NCBI RefSeq assembly: GCF_017591425.1
Contig: NW_024466599.1
Span: 57,239,501-57,303,500 of the forward strand
Origin: Ochotona curzoniae
Lineage: Eukaryota; Chordata; Mammalia; Lagomorpha; Ochotonidae
Reading direction: 5' to 3'
DNA: 64,000 nucleotides
Program-made: the position numbers and the translations under genes
Notes under the pieces: model-generated
Told to the model about the DNA's origin: nothing
The model's input: the letters and a program-made list of their open reading frames with translations, nothing else
Databases searched by the model: none
Shown: positions 24,461 to 36,240 of the stretch, one piece after another
Layout: each line of letters opens with the position of its first letter
Position numbering within the stretch: position 1 is the first letter of the stretch

Positions 24461-24654
24461 ACCATTTCATAAGCGTATCCTTAGCAATACCCATTATAAT
24501 TGTCATTTTGTTCTTTTCCAAAATATTTTGTTAAGATTTACTTATTTAATCATTGCTTGACCTAAAGCATCTATAATCTATATAAGAGATCTTTCAAATG
24601 TTACTAGAGTCTTTCAATATATGTTTGCTCTAGGTTGGCTATGAAACTGTTCTT

Positions 24655-26640
24655 TTACAAAAAGAATGCTTCAGTCACATGGGATTTAGCTTAGAAAAAT
24701 CAAGGATAGTTCAGCTCTCACATATCAATACATGTCAGGAATCATACACACAATAAAAGAACAAAAAACATGTTCCTCATGCATATAGAAACAGCAATTG
24801 ATAAGACTGAATACCCTTTCATCAAAAGCCCTCCACAAATTATACAAATAACATGCCTCAAAATTAAAAAGACTATACATCACAAATGAATGGCCAATAG
24901 CATACTGAATGGGAAAAAGTTGAGAGCATTTCCCCTTGGATCTGAAAAAGACAACGATGCCCACATGCAGCACTCTTATTCATATAATATTGGAAGCTTT
25001 AATAAGAGCAAATAGGGAGGAGAAAGGACACAGAGTACACAAGTTGGAAAAGATGGTCAAATTATTCATGTTTGCAGATCACATAATATTGTAAATGGGA
25101 AAATCTAGTAAAATTCACTAAAGTTTCAAGTTACAAAAACAGCAGCTTTTTTGAATGTTAATTATGAACTGACAAATTATATATCAAGAAAAAAATCGTA
25201 TTCACAATAGCCACAAAAATGGAACAATTGAGGCATAAATTTAACTCAAGAAAGGAAGAATATCTACACTGAAATGTACCAAAGCATTGATAGAAGAAAT
25301 CATCAAGGAAAAAAAAAACAATATTTCTTGCTCATGACTTGGAAGAATCAATAACATTTAAACATCGAAACTGTCTAAAGTAATCCACACAGAATCAATG
25401 TAATTCGTATCAACATATCAATAGCATTCTTTCCAAGACTAGAGAAGGCAGTCGTGACATTAATGTGGAAATACCAGACTCAGAAAAGCCAAAGAAACTC
25501 TAAACAACAGATCAGGCTAGAGGCATCACCAATACCTGACTTTAAAGAATACTGCAAAATTATACTAACTAAAAAACTGTTGTGCTGGCATAAAAGCTGA
25601 TGCATAGAGCAATGCAACACAGTAGAAAGCCCAGAAATGTATTCGCATGCATACTGCCAGCTCATTTTAGATAAATGTTCAGACCATACAACAAAGAATC
25701 TCTTCAATAAATGGCACTGGCAAAACTGACTGGATTTATTCATAAGAATGAAGTTAAATTTACCTTCAAAAATTATCTCAGGATGGATCAACATTCCTCA
25801 CACAAAATGTAGGGGATGTCTTTTGGGTAAGCACAGGCAACAAAAGAAACACAAATACTAAACAAATGTTACTATATCAAACTTATAAACAGGTATTGGA
25901 AGATACTTGCAAACCACCTATGCAAAGATATGCATCTTAAATATATCAACAACTCAACAACATAAAACAAATTCAATTGCAAAACTTATCAAGGGAAGAA
26001 ATAAAGACCAACAAATATGAAAAAATGCCCAACATCATTAGCCATCAGAGAAATGCAAATTAAAATTACAAAATATCACTACTATCATAATGATTAACTT
26101 CCAAAACACAGAGTGACAAATCCTGGAGAGGTTATGGAAACAGGGGAACATTCATACATTGCTGGTAAGAATATAAACCAGCACTGTCACCATGGAATAG
26201 GGTATGCCGATTTATCAAGAATTTAGAAATATTCTTACCATATGATCCAACAATCCTGTTACTGCATGTATTCACACCAAGATTTGAACACATGAATCAA
26301 GAGATATCCGCCTCTATGTTTAGAACAACAGTGGTAACAATAGCCAAAATCCGCAAACAATGTGTCTGTCATCAGAAAATGGATTTATAGACAATGCAAT
26401 AGCATTCAGCTATAAACAAACAAAAGCAAAAAATAAACCGAAATCTTACCATTTGCAGCAAAATGGTCTCAACTGGCAGACATCATTTCCAGCAGAAAAG
26501 CAGGACCTAGAAAGACAAATACCGCATGTTGTTTATGTCAGAGCAAAAAATTTAAACACAAAACAATATCCAAATATATTGGTGCAGAGAGCTTTGTAAA
26601 ACTTTGGAAAACATTTTAGTTGTTTTTAAATAAAAAATAA
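24655..26640 (+). pseudogene. Ancient L1 ORF2 (reverse transcriptase to 3' end)
   Basis: Runs from the fingers region to the ORF2 C-terminus and a short 3' UTR. At 25071-25082 TTTGCAGATCAC translates to FADH: the second catalytic aspartate of FADD has become histidine. Downstream conserved stretches include AGAGAAATGCAAATTAAAAT (26048) and the region with ATATGATCCAACAATCCTG (26240s). Frames are broken throughout. ORF1 and the endonuclease part are absent, so it is 5'-truncated. Confidence 0.85.
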
Positions 26641-26847
26641 TGCTTCAGTTGAATCCAACTTTTAAATTATTTTTTGTTGTTGTTTGCTTAAGAATTTTGT
26701 TTACTTTATCAGCAGTGGTTTTTCTATATACCTTTTCTAATATAGATTACATTGATTTTTAATGGTGAATAAAACCAGAGTAAATTCCATTTGTAACTAT
26801 TTAAATGTACGTGTCTATTAGAAAAAAGAAAAGGAACTATTCAGTTT

Positions 26848-27082
26848 GATGATTTACTCCTTGAATGACAAGAGCTGACACTTGCCAGGCCACAGTCAAC
26901 AACTTAATCTGGTCTTGGCCATTGGCGGCAGAGACCCAACTATATGAGCCTTCACATGCAAACTCCTAGGTTACACTTTTTTGGGAAAAAGGATTGTTAG
27001 AACTAGAGCTTGAACCGAAGCAGCACCCCAGTATGGGATGTAGGCAGCCCAAGATATGTCTCAGCCGCTATGCCCAATGTCA
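26848..27082 (-). mobile_element. Old CSINE2-like element, antisense
   Basis: Plus-strand blocks GATTTACTCCTTGAATGAC, GGTTACACTTTTTTGGG and GCACCCCAGTATGGGATGTA, ending near TCAGCCGCTATGCCC, follow the reverse complement of an older C SINE with many substitutions. Confidence 0.6.
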
Positions 27083-27234
27083 ACACTGATAACCTCAAAC
27101 AGTATATTATCCTATGTATCTAGTACTTATTTTGCAAGTATTTAAGATTTATGCAGCTATGTTTGAATAAGATCATGCAAATATTTTGTCCTTTTCTATC
27201 ATTTTTGGCAATGTTTGATAAAGTCATTCCTGTG

Positions 27235-27432
27235 GTATTCCTCCTGAACACTGGTGAGTGCAAATACAATGCCATTGATACGCTTCAACAGTGGAACATT
27301 GGAGTTGTGACTATTGCTGAAGGACTATACTATTGTAATAGAATGGTTGAAAACAGTTGAAGTGGGAGAGGGAGTTGGGAGGGTTAAAGAAGAAATTCCT
27401 GAGCCTAGGTAAATGTACCATGAAAAAGAAAA
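27235..27432 (+). mobile_element. Lagomorph L1 3' UTR end
   Basis: GAGTTGTGACTATTGCTGAA, GGACTATACTATTGTAATAG, the G-rich tract GGGAGAGGGAGTTGGGAGGG (27363-27382) and CTGAGCCTAGGTAAATGTAC precede an A-rich tail. The same order occurs at 33005, 52165 and 56052. The 69-codon ORF across its start is incidental. Confidence 0.7.
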
Positions 27433-28143
27433 TAATGACACATCAGTAAGATTAACAAATGGGGGTCTCCAAGTCTGCTCTAACAGAAGCCCAACAAGGA
27501 GCTCTTCATAGACAAGAATAGCATCCTCAAATCTGCAGAAACCGAGAAAGGAGCAAAGCAACTCCTCTGATCTGCGCTACCTAGAAAACTATGAACCAAC
27601 TGAAGGGAAGCACCCTTGTACATGTGTTACTCACTTCCTCAAGCCAGCATACTGCCACTCGGAGAATTCTTGCATGTACAATTTATGAGATAAAAGGGGA
27701 GGGGCTGGGAGAAGTCTATCAGTCATAGGAGTCTTGATCCTGTGTTCAGAGTACCACTACTGATGGATCAGGTAGGCTCAACCGGAAACCATTGAGGCAC
27801 GGGAATATTCTCACTGCTCTGTGCTATGAACAATGACGTTGTAGGAAGAGGAACCTGACCAGAGCCATCACTCTGAAGGGGATGTGGCCCATGGGTCTTC
27901 CAGACCTCAATCTCTTAACCTATCTTCATAGCACAGATAAATCTAAGACAAAGCACGTAAAAGCTATCCAGTCAGCTAAAAGGAGGACAGTGGAAATTAT
28001 GGGATAGCATTGAGAAAACTTTTACCAAATTGTTCTGCCAGAAACACACGCAAAAGCCGGGGGTAATGGGCAGATAGGGTGCATGTTCATGAAATAGAAA
28101 GGAAGGACAGGGGCATTTGTTAAAGGCATAGATGGCTGCTTGG
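27433..28143. other. Unassigned DNA, slightly GC-richer
   Basis: No gene recognised. A TATA-like ATAAAAGGGGAGGGG at 27691 followed by a GC-richer stretch could be an old LTR, but nothing confirms it. ORFs are below 80 codons. Confidence 0.35.
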
Positions 28144-28405
28144 AATCCAAACATTCTGTATCACAGTGCCGGAGTTTCAGTCCTGACTCTGTTCAATCCA
28201 GCTTCTACTTGTTGTTCCTGGTGAGGCATCGGATAATAAGTCATGTGGTCATCACACCATTCTTGGGAGCCCTGATTTGAGTATCTGAATCCTAGCTGCT
28301 GCCTGGCCCCTCTCTGGTATTCATGGCTCTTGGGGAATTAATCAGCAGATATCAGATTCCGTATGTGTGTCTGCCCTTCAAATGAATACCAATTTTTAAA
28401 AAGTA
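28144..28405 (+). mobile_element. Old CSINE2-like element
   Basis: CAGTGCCGGAGTTTCAGTCC, CAATCCAGCTTCTACTTG, CTAGCTGCTGCCTGGCCC, TTGGGGAATTAATCAGCAG and CTGCCCTTCAAATGAATACC follow the older C SINE order. No target-site duplication was found. Confidence 0.65.
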
Positions 28406-28409
28406 AAGA

Positions 28410-29510
28410 TGGCTGAAAATTTACCTAACTTGGGCAAAGAAAGTTCCTGTTAAAGGGAATTCAGAGATAATCAAATACAGTGTAGGAGATTCAAAAAAGC
28501 ATGTCATTAAGAAAATCATCCAAAAAATCACAAAGGAACAATGTAAAAGCCAGAAAGGAGTAAGAAATTGATGATATGCAATTCAATTAAGGAAAAAAAC
28601 CAAAAATACTGTACAACAAAAATTTGTCCTTCAAAAATGAGGACAAAAAGACTTTGTTGTAGCAAGAAAAACCGAATAGAAATGGATCTGAGACTATAAA
28701 GTTGGTAAAATAAAATTTAAACAAACTTTTCAGGACATTGATGTAAGCGATTTCTTAGATATCTCCCCAAAAAGCACAGTCATCAGAAGCAAAATTAGAC
28801 AAAAGGAATTGTATCAAATTAGAAACTTTTGTACATAAAACAATCGACAATTAGGAGACATTTTACACAATGGTTACAATATTTGCAAGCAACTTATATG
28901 GAAAAAGACTAATATTCAGAAAATTTCTACAATTCAAAACTCAGCAATAAAAAACACCAGTTAACACATGGACAAAGGATGTCAGGATGTCAGTGAATGG
29001 TTCTTGAAAGAGGAATTAAATTACCAAAGCACAGATAGGACAACACAATATTACTAGCTCTCAGGGAACCACAATGGGCTAATCCCTTCATCCTTTTCGA
29101 CGTGTCTATTACCCAAAGACAGGGAACCAAAAATGCTGCCGAGGATGTGGAGAACAGAAACTTTTGCACTGTTGATGTGAATGTAATTTGATGCCGCCAC
29201 TGTGAAACAGATAGAAATTTCTAAAATAAATAAGTAAATGCAAAAACTTGCCATGTAATCCCACTATTACACAGGGTAGGGACCCAAAGACAAGCACAAA
29301 TTGTATCAAAAATATGTCTTCACCATGTTTGTAACAGCACTGTTTACATCTGCAAAACGGATTCAGTTTAGCCGTCCATACACACATAGACATAATCACA
29401 ACATTAGTTAATTATACAGGAGAATGAAATCCTGTCTTGTGCAGCTACACAGTTACAACTAGAAAATGGATATAAATCTTTTAAGTTCTTCCTTATATTT
29501 GGGAGCAATT
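28410..29510 (+). pseudogene. Ancient L1, ORF1 joined to ORF2 C-terminal part
   Basis: The first part (about 28415-28690) resembles ORF1: GATGGCTGAAAATTTACC, then AAATCACAAAGGAACAATG, then CTTCAAAAATGAGGACAAAA. From about 28700 it matches the ORF2 region after the reverse transcriptase, and from 29130 the conserved 3' part. The endonuclease and reverse transcriptase are missing, so a large internal deletion joins the two. Nothing is translatable over distance. Confidence 0.7.
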
Positions 29511-30059
29511 TTTCTAGAAAATTCAAAAAATGAAAGTAGAAAGGAAAAAAAATGCATCAGTTTTCCTAGATACTATGTTCTGCAAAGCTTTAAATCTTTT
29601 CAAATTGTTAAGAATTACAACTTACTATAAATATAATGCTTTGGAATAATTTCAGATCGAGTGAAATTGAGATGTTTTTATGTTATTCTTTATTCCCTTT
29701 CCTATTTCCCAGCTGAACTTTTGTATTTTTTCATTTAAATTTTTAATTAGTGCAATATTAAGACTTTGACTAGAATATAAATGAAAAATGTTAGCTCCAA
29801 AGTCATAAATAGGAAATATGCAAGACAGCAGATAAAAATACCAGTACATTGAAGAACAAAATACATTGGAAGGGGACTGACAGAATAATTGTAAGTGGTG
29901 AAGAGAAAGAACAGACAAATGATATTATGTAGCAGTGAGGAGAGAAGGGAGGCGAACACTCCACCCTTCACATTGAAGTCACCCTAGGGGACTGGAAACA
30001 GGTTCAATTCACGCCTCATAATGCTGGAACTGCAGTCTGCCTCCATGACAAAGAAGAAA
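29511..30059. other. A/T-rich spacer, possibly L1 5' region
   Basis: No gene. The end of this stretch is GC-richer and lies just before L1 ORF1-like sequence, so it may include that element's decayed 5' UTR. Confidence 0.35.
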
Positions 30060-30936
30060 GCGCTATAACATGTGCAGACATCACTGTATAGGGACACAGG
30101 AAATGTGAAGGGATCAGCATGGCACCCCCAAAAGATGAAAATATCTCAAAAAATAGACTTGAAATGCCAGAAACATGATTTAGAAGAACCACTGTGAGAA
30201 AGATAATGTGGCATAACATACTACAGATAGTTTAAAGAATAAATGGATGAAGATTCACTAAAGAAATAGAAATAAATTAAAAAACACTAATGAAAAAATT
30301 AAATATGAAAGCTTCAATGAGAGAAATAAAAATGATTGAAAGCTTTCTCCACAGAATAAACCAAATGGAGAAGAGAAATTCTGTTAGGATAGGATAGGAG
30401 ATAGGATTTTTAAAACACCATCAAGCAAAAATAAAGAAAACTCAAAAGAATGAGATCACATGAGATCACATTAAACAACCAAATATTTATATTATAGGGA
30501 CACCCGAGGAAAAGACAGTAAGATATAGTTAATCTTCTTTAGGAAATAGCAGTTGAAAATTCCCCAGTTTTTGAAAGAGACATGGACTTAAGATATAGGC
30601 AGCTCCAAGGATCCTAAACAGATTCAACCAAATTAGATTTTCTCTAAAGCATACTGCATTTTAATTGTCAAAAGTTAGGTACAAATAGAAGATCCTAAAT
30701 AAAGACAGTAAGAAGAAAGCCAAATTATACAAAAAGGAAAATGATTTGGATTAGTAGCAAATTTCTAACCATGTCATAAATGCCAGTGGGATTATATTCC
30801 AAATCTTAAAACAGTCTTCTAACCAAAACATTACATCCAAATTATGCTTTAGAAATGCAGGAGAAATATGGTAATTGCCACATAATCAAGAACTAAAAGA
30901 AATCCCCACCACCAAACACGCATGATAAGAAATCCT
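30060..30936 (+). pseudogene. Ancient L1 ORF1 (first part of a near full-length relic)
   Basis: A-rich sequence with L1M-type ORF1 features: the coiled-coil-like stretch (30230-30400) and the phrase CATTTTAATTGTCAAAAG near 30657, which in intact elements encodes the start of the RNA-recognition region. A CSINE2 interrupts it at 30937. A small tandem of GAGATCACAT occurs near 30450. Stops are frequent. Confidence 0.7.
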
Positions 30937-31228
30937 GGGGGCTAGAATTATGGCACAAAATATGGTAATTATGATAAAGGTGCCACTTGTGATTCATATC
31001 CCATATATTTTCCTCCTCTGCTTCAAATTCAGCTACCTGCTCAGAGCTTCAGAAACACAGCAGAGGATACCCCACGTTTCTGGGCCACCTCTACTCCTAA
31101 AAACTGGATGCAGCTCATTGTGCATGTCTTCAGCCTGACAATTGTGGCCATGTAGGCAGTGAGCTAGCAGATGGAAAATCTCTCTTTGTAACTCTGGCAT
31201 TCAAATACATAAATAAATCTTTAACAAA
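30937..31228 (+). mobile_element. Old CSINE2-like element nested in L1
   Basis: GGGGGCTAGAATTATGGCAC, TTCATATCCCATATATTTTC, AGCAGAGGATACCCCACG, GAGCTAGCAGATGGAAAATC and a tail with AATACATAAATAAATC. It interrupts L1 sequence that continues on both sides. Confidence 0.75.
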
Positions 31229-31485
31229 TTCCAAAGGGAGTCATATTACAAGTAAGCATCAAAACAGATGACACAATCAAATTAACAAAGACGGCACAAC
31301 CAGGGACCAATAAAAAATGGACATAAATCTTTATATCTAAATTGTAATATAAAGATTAAACTCCCCAGTCAAAAATTTCAGGTTAATTGAATTGATAAAT
31401 AATCAAGACATAACTCTGTGCTGTCAAGAAGACACAAGGATACACATAGCCAGAAAGTGAAGGGCTAATTAAAAATGGTAACCTT
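31229..31485 (+). pseudogene. L1 ORF1-ORF2 junction region
   Basis: Resembles the inter-ORF and endonuclease-start region of ancient L1. The block with AAGAAGACACAAGGATACAC, then CAGAAAGTGAAGGGCTAA near 31450, corresponds to the 'acacacatagactgaaagtgaagg' landmark. It is decayed and ends where a 3' UTR-like segment begins. Confidence 0.6.
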
Positions 31486-31745
31486 ATTATATGAGTGAGA
31501 TGTTATGATTGTTTACAGCTTTTATCTATTATCTTTCAGAACAGTGTTTTTTTCCTATGTGCTACTTATTTAATTCTGTATCAAATATAGAGTCAGGCCT
31601 GTGACTTTAAAATGAACTGATAGTATATCAATCTAAAAACTAAAAGAAATAAGGAGGTGGATAGATGAGAATATGAGTAGGAGGGATAGAAGGATGGCAA
31701 CCATGGAAATGCTACCATATATAATATTTATATTACATAATATAA
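31486..31745 (+). mobile_element. Possible nested L1 3' UTR (older type)
   Basis: GAGATGTTATGATTGTTTAC and GCCTGTGACTTTAAAATG resemble the L1 3' UTR at 42660-42900 (GAGATTTGATAATTGTTTAC). It separates two parts of the older L1. An AT-rich stretch with a 10-bp inverted repeat lies at 31726-31747. Confidence 0.4.
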
Positions 31746-32840
31746 ATTTATATATATAACATAAATTACTAAAAGGACATACTACCAAAACAAAAAACAT
31801 ACTAACAAAAATGAACAGTTGTATTGATATTCATCTCACAAAATGAAAACAGTCATTATATTTTGATAAACAGATAAATGCAGCAAAAAAGTAACATCTG
31901 TAAGCGAGCCTACCCACACACGGCGAATACCATACAACCCAAATGGAGACTGTAACTCCGGTATTAAAGTAGGAGGGAACTTAACACCCCTGCTGTCATT
32001 ATTGGACAGATCCTCTAAACAGAAACAAATACGTATCAAAATCACCCCCTGCTATTGTACCAAAGGACCAAACATTTCAAACAACTATCGGTTATAAATT
32101 CTTATCAGCACATGGAACATTTTCTAAGACATTCCATGGAAATGGTTCCATTGCTCAACGAATAATCCATTGGACTCCTGAGATAACACCATTCATCAGG
32201 TAACAAGGCAAATCTCAGTAAAGTGTGAAAGACAGAAATCATGCCTTGCATATTAGTCCACAAGAAAAATGAAACTTCATGTAACAAAAATCAAACATTC
32301 ATAAATACATGGAAATAAAACTAAATGTTACTGAATAAACAAAAGTCCTTGACATTAAAAAGAGAAACAAAAAAAATTTTTTTCTTGAAATGTAAATGCA
32401 GTGTAACAAAGGCCACAGGCTATAGAAAAAGCATCACTAAAAAGTTTGTAGAATTAAGTGCTTATGTTAAAAAAATGGAAAAGTCTCAAGTGAATGATAT
32501 AATGCGGCACCTCAAGAACTTGAAACAAAGGAAAAAATCAAACCTCATTATGTAGAAGGTGAGAAATAGCAAGGATTAAGGCAGAAATAAATGCAATTGA
32601 AACCAAAGAATTTGCCAAATACCAAATCTATTTAGATCACAAGCAAAATAGATAAAACTTAAACCCGACTAAAAAGAAAAAAAAATATGGATTAAAAGGA
32701 TATTAAAAGCAACAACACTGAAATACAAAAGATCCTATGAAACTAGTATAAATAATTACATACTAACAAATAGGGAAATTCTAAGAAATGGGTAAATTCC
32801 CAGATACAAATAACATACCAGAACTAAATTAAGAAATACG
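31746..32840 (+). pseudogene. Ancient L1 ORF2 endonuclease region
   Basis: Continuation of the 30-36 kb L1. Landmarks include TTAACACCCCTGCTGTCATT and GGACAGATCCTCTAAACAGA (endonuclease part, 31980-32020), CAGCACATGGAACATTTTCT (32106) and AAGGCAGAAATAAATGCAAT (32578, toward the reverse transcriptase). The ORF2 product would nick target DNA and copy L1 RNA; here the frame is broken many times. The 76-codon ORF at 32325 is a surviving fragment. Confidence 0.8.
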
Positions 32841-33230
32841 ATGTTGTAAATTTTCTATTTTCTCTCTGTTGTTGATTTTGTTTTACGGCTTTTTTCATTT
32901 TGGGGGATGTATAGTTACTGTTTTCCTAGAGACTATCACATACAGATGTCAAGATACGTGCACATCTACTTACATGTTAAATATGCACTGCCAATGAAAC
33001 CACTGAATGTATCTTGACAGCAGTATGCTGGACTCTTTACCAATGTCCATACCAACTTAAGGATACACTTAAACAGAAAAATGATGGACTTATGAATGAT
33101 TGTAAAGACTATACTATTGTAATGACATGATAGAAACTGGGGGAGAGAGAGAGAATTTGGTAAGGATGTAAGGGGAACCTTAAAGCCTATAGAATTTTAA
33201 CATGGAATAATAAAATAAATATTAAAATAT
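32841..33230 (+). mobile_element. Lagomorph L1 3' UTR nested in older L1
   Basis: Contains ATGTATCTTGACAGCAGTAT, GACTATACTATTGTAATGAC, a purine/G-rich tract (GGGGGAGAGAGAGAGAATTT at 33139), TAAAGCCTATAGAATTTT and an A-rich tail with AATAAAATAAAT. It splits ORF2, which resumes at about 33230. It is longer at its 5' side than the other copies. No target-site duplication was found. Confidence 0.7.
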
Positions 33231-33315
33231 GGAAAAATCTAAGAAAGCCTGATAACAAACAATGAGACTCAAGCAGCATATACAAACCTTCATCAGGGAT
33301 AGTGTCATGTCTCAA
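33231..33315 (+). pseudogene. L1 ORF2 segment between insertions
   Basis: AGAAAGCCTGATAACAAACA followed by ATGAGACTCAAGCAGCATAT corresponds to the start of the L1 reverse-transcriptase domain. It is caught between an L1 3' UTR insertion and a CSINE2. Confidence 0.6.
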
Positions 33316-33590
33316 CAAATTAAGTGATTGCCTATAATGCTGGTCTCCCAGATGGGAGCCAGTTCAAGATCCAGCTGCTCTACCTCCAATTAAGTCCCTT
33401 GCTTCTCTGCTTGGGAAAGCAGCAGAAAATGGCCTCAGTACTTGCGTCTCATTCACCCATGTGGCAGTCAGAGGTGGATGTCCTGGCCCCTGGCTTCATC
33501 CTGCCATTGAAGCCATTGCGAAAGAACCAGTGGGTGACAATCCCTCTGGTTTTACATACATTTCTTCTCTCTACCTTTGGTTAGATACAG
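33316..33590 (+). mobile_element. Old CSINE2-like element nested in L1
   Basis: GGTCTCCCAGATGGGAGCCA, CAAGATCCAGCTGCTCTACC, TGGGAAAGCAGCAGAAAATG, CTGGCCCCTGGCTTCATCC and GAACCAGTGGGTGACAATCC follow the older C SINE. It interrupts ORF2, which continues from about 33600. Confidence 0.75.
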
Positions 33591-33599
33591 TCATTTAGA

Positions 33600-34370
33600 T
33601 GGATAGATAATTCTCCACCCCCCAAATTATCCCCTCATGGAAATTTACAGAACCTAATGGTTTTACTGCTAATTTGACAACACATTTAAAGATGAATTGA
33701 TATACTTTTCAAACTATTCTAAAATATTTGACGGGATTAAACTCAACCAAATACTTTTGTAAGCCCACTATCACTCTGATACCAAAACCAAACAAAAATA
33801 CAACAAAAACATCTATAGCTCTATATCCTTAATAAAGATGGGTGACAAATTTTCAACAACTTACCAGAACACTGAATGCCATTAAAAAAACCCAATATAA
33901 CAATGAAGTTGGACATATTCCAAAGGTGTTTCACCATTTGCAAATAAACATCACAAGTCACATTAACAGAATGAAAAACAGAAAGATTACAGTCATCTCA
34001 ATATTAAGAAAAATATGGTGACAAGAAAATATCTCCAAATTACAAAGGCTATATTAAACAGTCATACTAAACAGGTATAAACTGAAAGACTCTTATCTCA
34101 GATATGCAGTGAGATTATCCATTTCCACCACAATAACAATACAGTAGTGGATGTATTAATTAGAGTAATTAGTGAAGAGAAAAAAAAAATAAAGTGCATC
34201 AAATTGAGATGACGTTGTACATGAAAAACCCAAGTATTCTACCAAATACTTGTTAGAATGATAAGACTAATTTGGTAAAGCTGCAGGTTACAAAGTCCAC
34301 ACGCAAGAAACAATAGATTTTTCATACAGTAATGATGAAGTAGAGAAATTCAGAAAAAAAGATCCCGAGC
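33600..34370 (+). pseudogene. L1 ORF2 reverse-transcriptase region
   Basis: Continuation of the same L1, covering fingers and palm. Landmarks include ACTCTGATACCAAAACCAAA (33775), the A-rich run that follows, and AGGTTACAAAGTCCACACGC (34285), which matches the segment encoding 'gy...kVN' after the catalytic motif. The catalytic motif region itself (34140-34200) is degenerate. A CSINE inserted at 34371. Confidence 0.75.
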
Positions 34371-34697
34371 AGACCTGGCACAGTAGCAGCTAAAGTCCTC
34401 GCCTTGACCACAACGGGATCCCATATGGGTGCAATTCATATCCCAGCAGCCCCACTTTCCATCCAGCTCCCTGCTTGTGGCCTGGGAAAGCAGTCGAGGA
34501 CGGCCCAAAGCTTTGGGACCCTGCACCCTGTGTGGGAGACCCAGAAGAAGTTCCTGAATCCTGGCTTTGGATCAGCTCAGCCCTGGCTGTTGTGGTCACT
34601 TGGGGAGTGAATCATAAGATGGAATATCTTTCTCTCTGTCTCTCCTCTGTGTCTGTCTGCCTTTCCAATAAATAAATTAATAAATTCTTTAAAAAAA
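34371..34697 (+). mobile_element. CSINE nested in L1, imperfect target-site duplication
   Basis: A full-length C SINE: CTCGCCTTGACCACAACGGG, CCAAAGCTTTGGGACCCTGC, CTTGGGGAGTGAATC and a CCAATAAATAAATTAATAAA tail. ATCCCGAGCA before it (34362-34371) and ATCCCAAGCA after it (about 34698-34707) form a 10-bp duplication with one difference. It sits inside the older L1 ORF2. Confidence 0.92.
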
Positions 34698-34707
34698 ATC
34701 CCAAGCA

Positions 34708-36240
34708 ATCAGGCACACACAAATATTTAAGAAAATGTTAGAAGAGAAATATCTTTAAAATAAAAATTATAAAACAGTGATGAAAGTAACCAAAAACATA
34801 CAGAAAAAAGAAGTTTTAATTATATCCATTGCTCAAAGTTTGGAAGAGGTAATGCAGTTAAAATATTTACAGTGCCTATGGCAGTCTATTATACACACAA
34901 TGAAATCCCTATTAAAATATCCACAGGATTCCTTACAGAATTAGAGGGAAAAAATCTTAAATGGACTCAAGTAAATAACAAGTAAATATGGAGTAAGAAA
35001 GAAAATAAAGTTGCAGTCCTCACAGTTTGTGACTTCAAAGCACAGTTCACAATTAAAGTAATTAAGATAGCATGATACTGGCATAAGCTGACCACAGGGT
35101 TAATGCTACAGGATAATACTGAAATTATTCCATGCTCTCACTGCAAAGTTATTTTTGAGCAAAGTATCAAGACTATACACTGGATAAAGGAAAACCTTTT
35201 CAATACATTGTGCTAACACAATTGGATAATGCAGATAATGTAGAAAACAATGATATTCTGACCTCTCACAATATATAAAAATCAATTTGAAATGGAACAA
35301 ATTTAACGACTTAGACTAAGAATTAGCTGGAAAAATAATGTAAAGGAAACACTGAAGACATTGTTATAACTTCATGGATAAGACCCACAAAGCAAGGGAA
35401 ACACAAGCAAAACTAGACAAATGTGATCGTATGAAATCAGAAGCTTTGCACATCAAAGGAAACAATCAATGGAGCTAATAGAGATCCAACAAAATAAAAA
35501 CTTCAAGCAACCTGACAAATGCTTAGTAACGCAGTGTTTATCAACAGAACAATGAAAAACGAAGCATAGGCATAGAGGTTCACTTAACAGTTCTCAAATG
35601 AAAAAAATACAATGCCCAAACATACGCAAAAATACTCAATATTGCTAACTACCAGGGAAATCCAAACGCAAACCCAACAGAACATCACCTGACCCAAGCC
35701 AGAAGGTTAAAAAAAAAAAAAGAGCCACAACTACTTTGGAGGATGTGGAGAAGTGGAGAAGGGGAATATCTTCTTCACTGTTGGATGGAAATATTAAGCT
35801 TGTGTGGCCACTATGAAAAACAGTATGGCGCTCTTACAAAACTAGAAGTAGAACTGCCACTTGATGCAGCTATCACAGGCTAGCAGGTAGAGAACAGACA
35901 TGAACACATTTCGTAATAGAAATGTGTTCCTAATGCTTGTAGCATAACTGGTAACAGTCACCAACATATGGGTTCAAACAAGGTGGCTTATTAGATCAAT
36001 ATATAAAGAGCTTCATGTGTATATATGTGTGTTCTGTTTTAAAATGACTATACATATGTATATATACATGCACAGTAGTATATATTTTCAGCTATGATAA
36101 AAGAAAATTCTGGCATCTATATATAGTCAAGTGGTTGCAACTGGAGGACATATGTAGAAAAGTGAAACACAAAAACACATATGTTAAAGAATATGCAAAA
36201 TAAACATGAATATGTAAGAACAAAGAGAAACACTTTTGCA
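34708..36240 (+). pseudogene. L1 ORF2 C-terminal part and 3' end
   Basis: The last part of the 30-36 kb L1. Landmarks include AGCATGATACTGGCATAAGC (35068), CTTTGCACATCAAAGGAAAC (35444), AACTACTTTGGAGGATGTGG (35730) and TGTGTGGCCACTATGAAAAA (35800), all conserved near the end of ORF2. The frame is broken throughout. A TATA-rich patch lies at 36045-36075. Confidence 0.8.

Noticed and set aside
30099..30150. Second U6-like stretch (GGGATCAGCATGGCACCCCC)
   Set aside because: Only the central 'ATTAGCATGGCCCC'-type block resembles U6, the 5' and 3' parts do not match, and the segment fits an L1 5' region.
31726..31747. AT-rich inverted repeat (10-bp arms, 2-bp spacer)
   Set aside because: It is perfect only over 10 bp and lies in sequence made almost entirely of A and T, where such palindromes are expected by chance.
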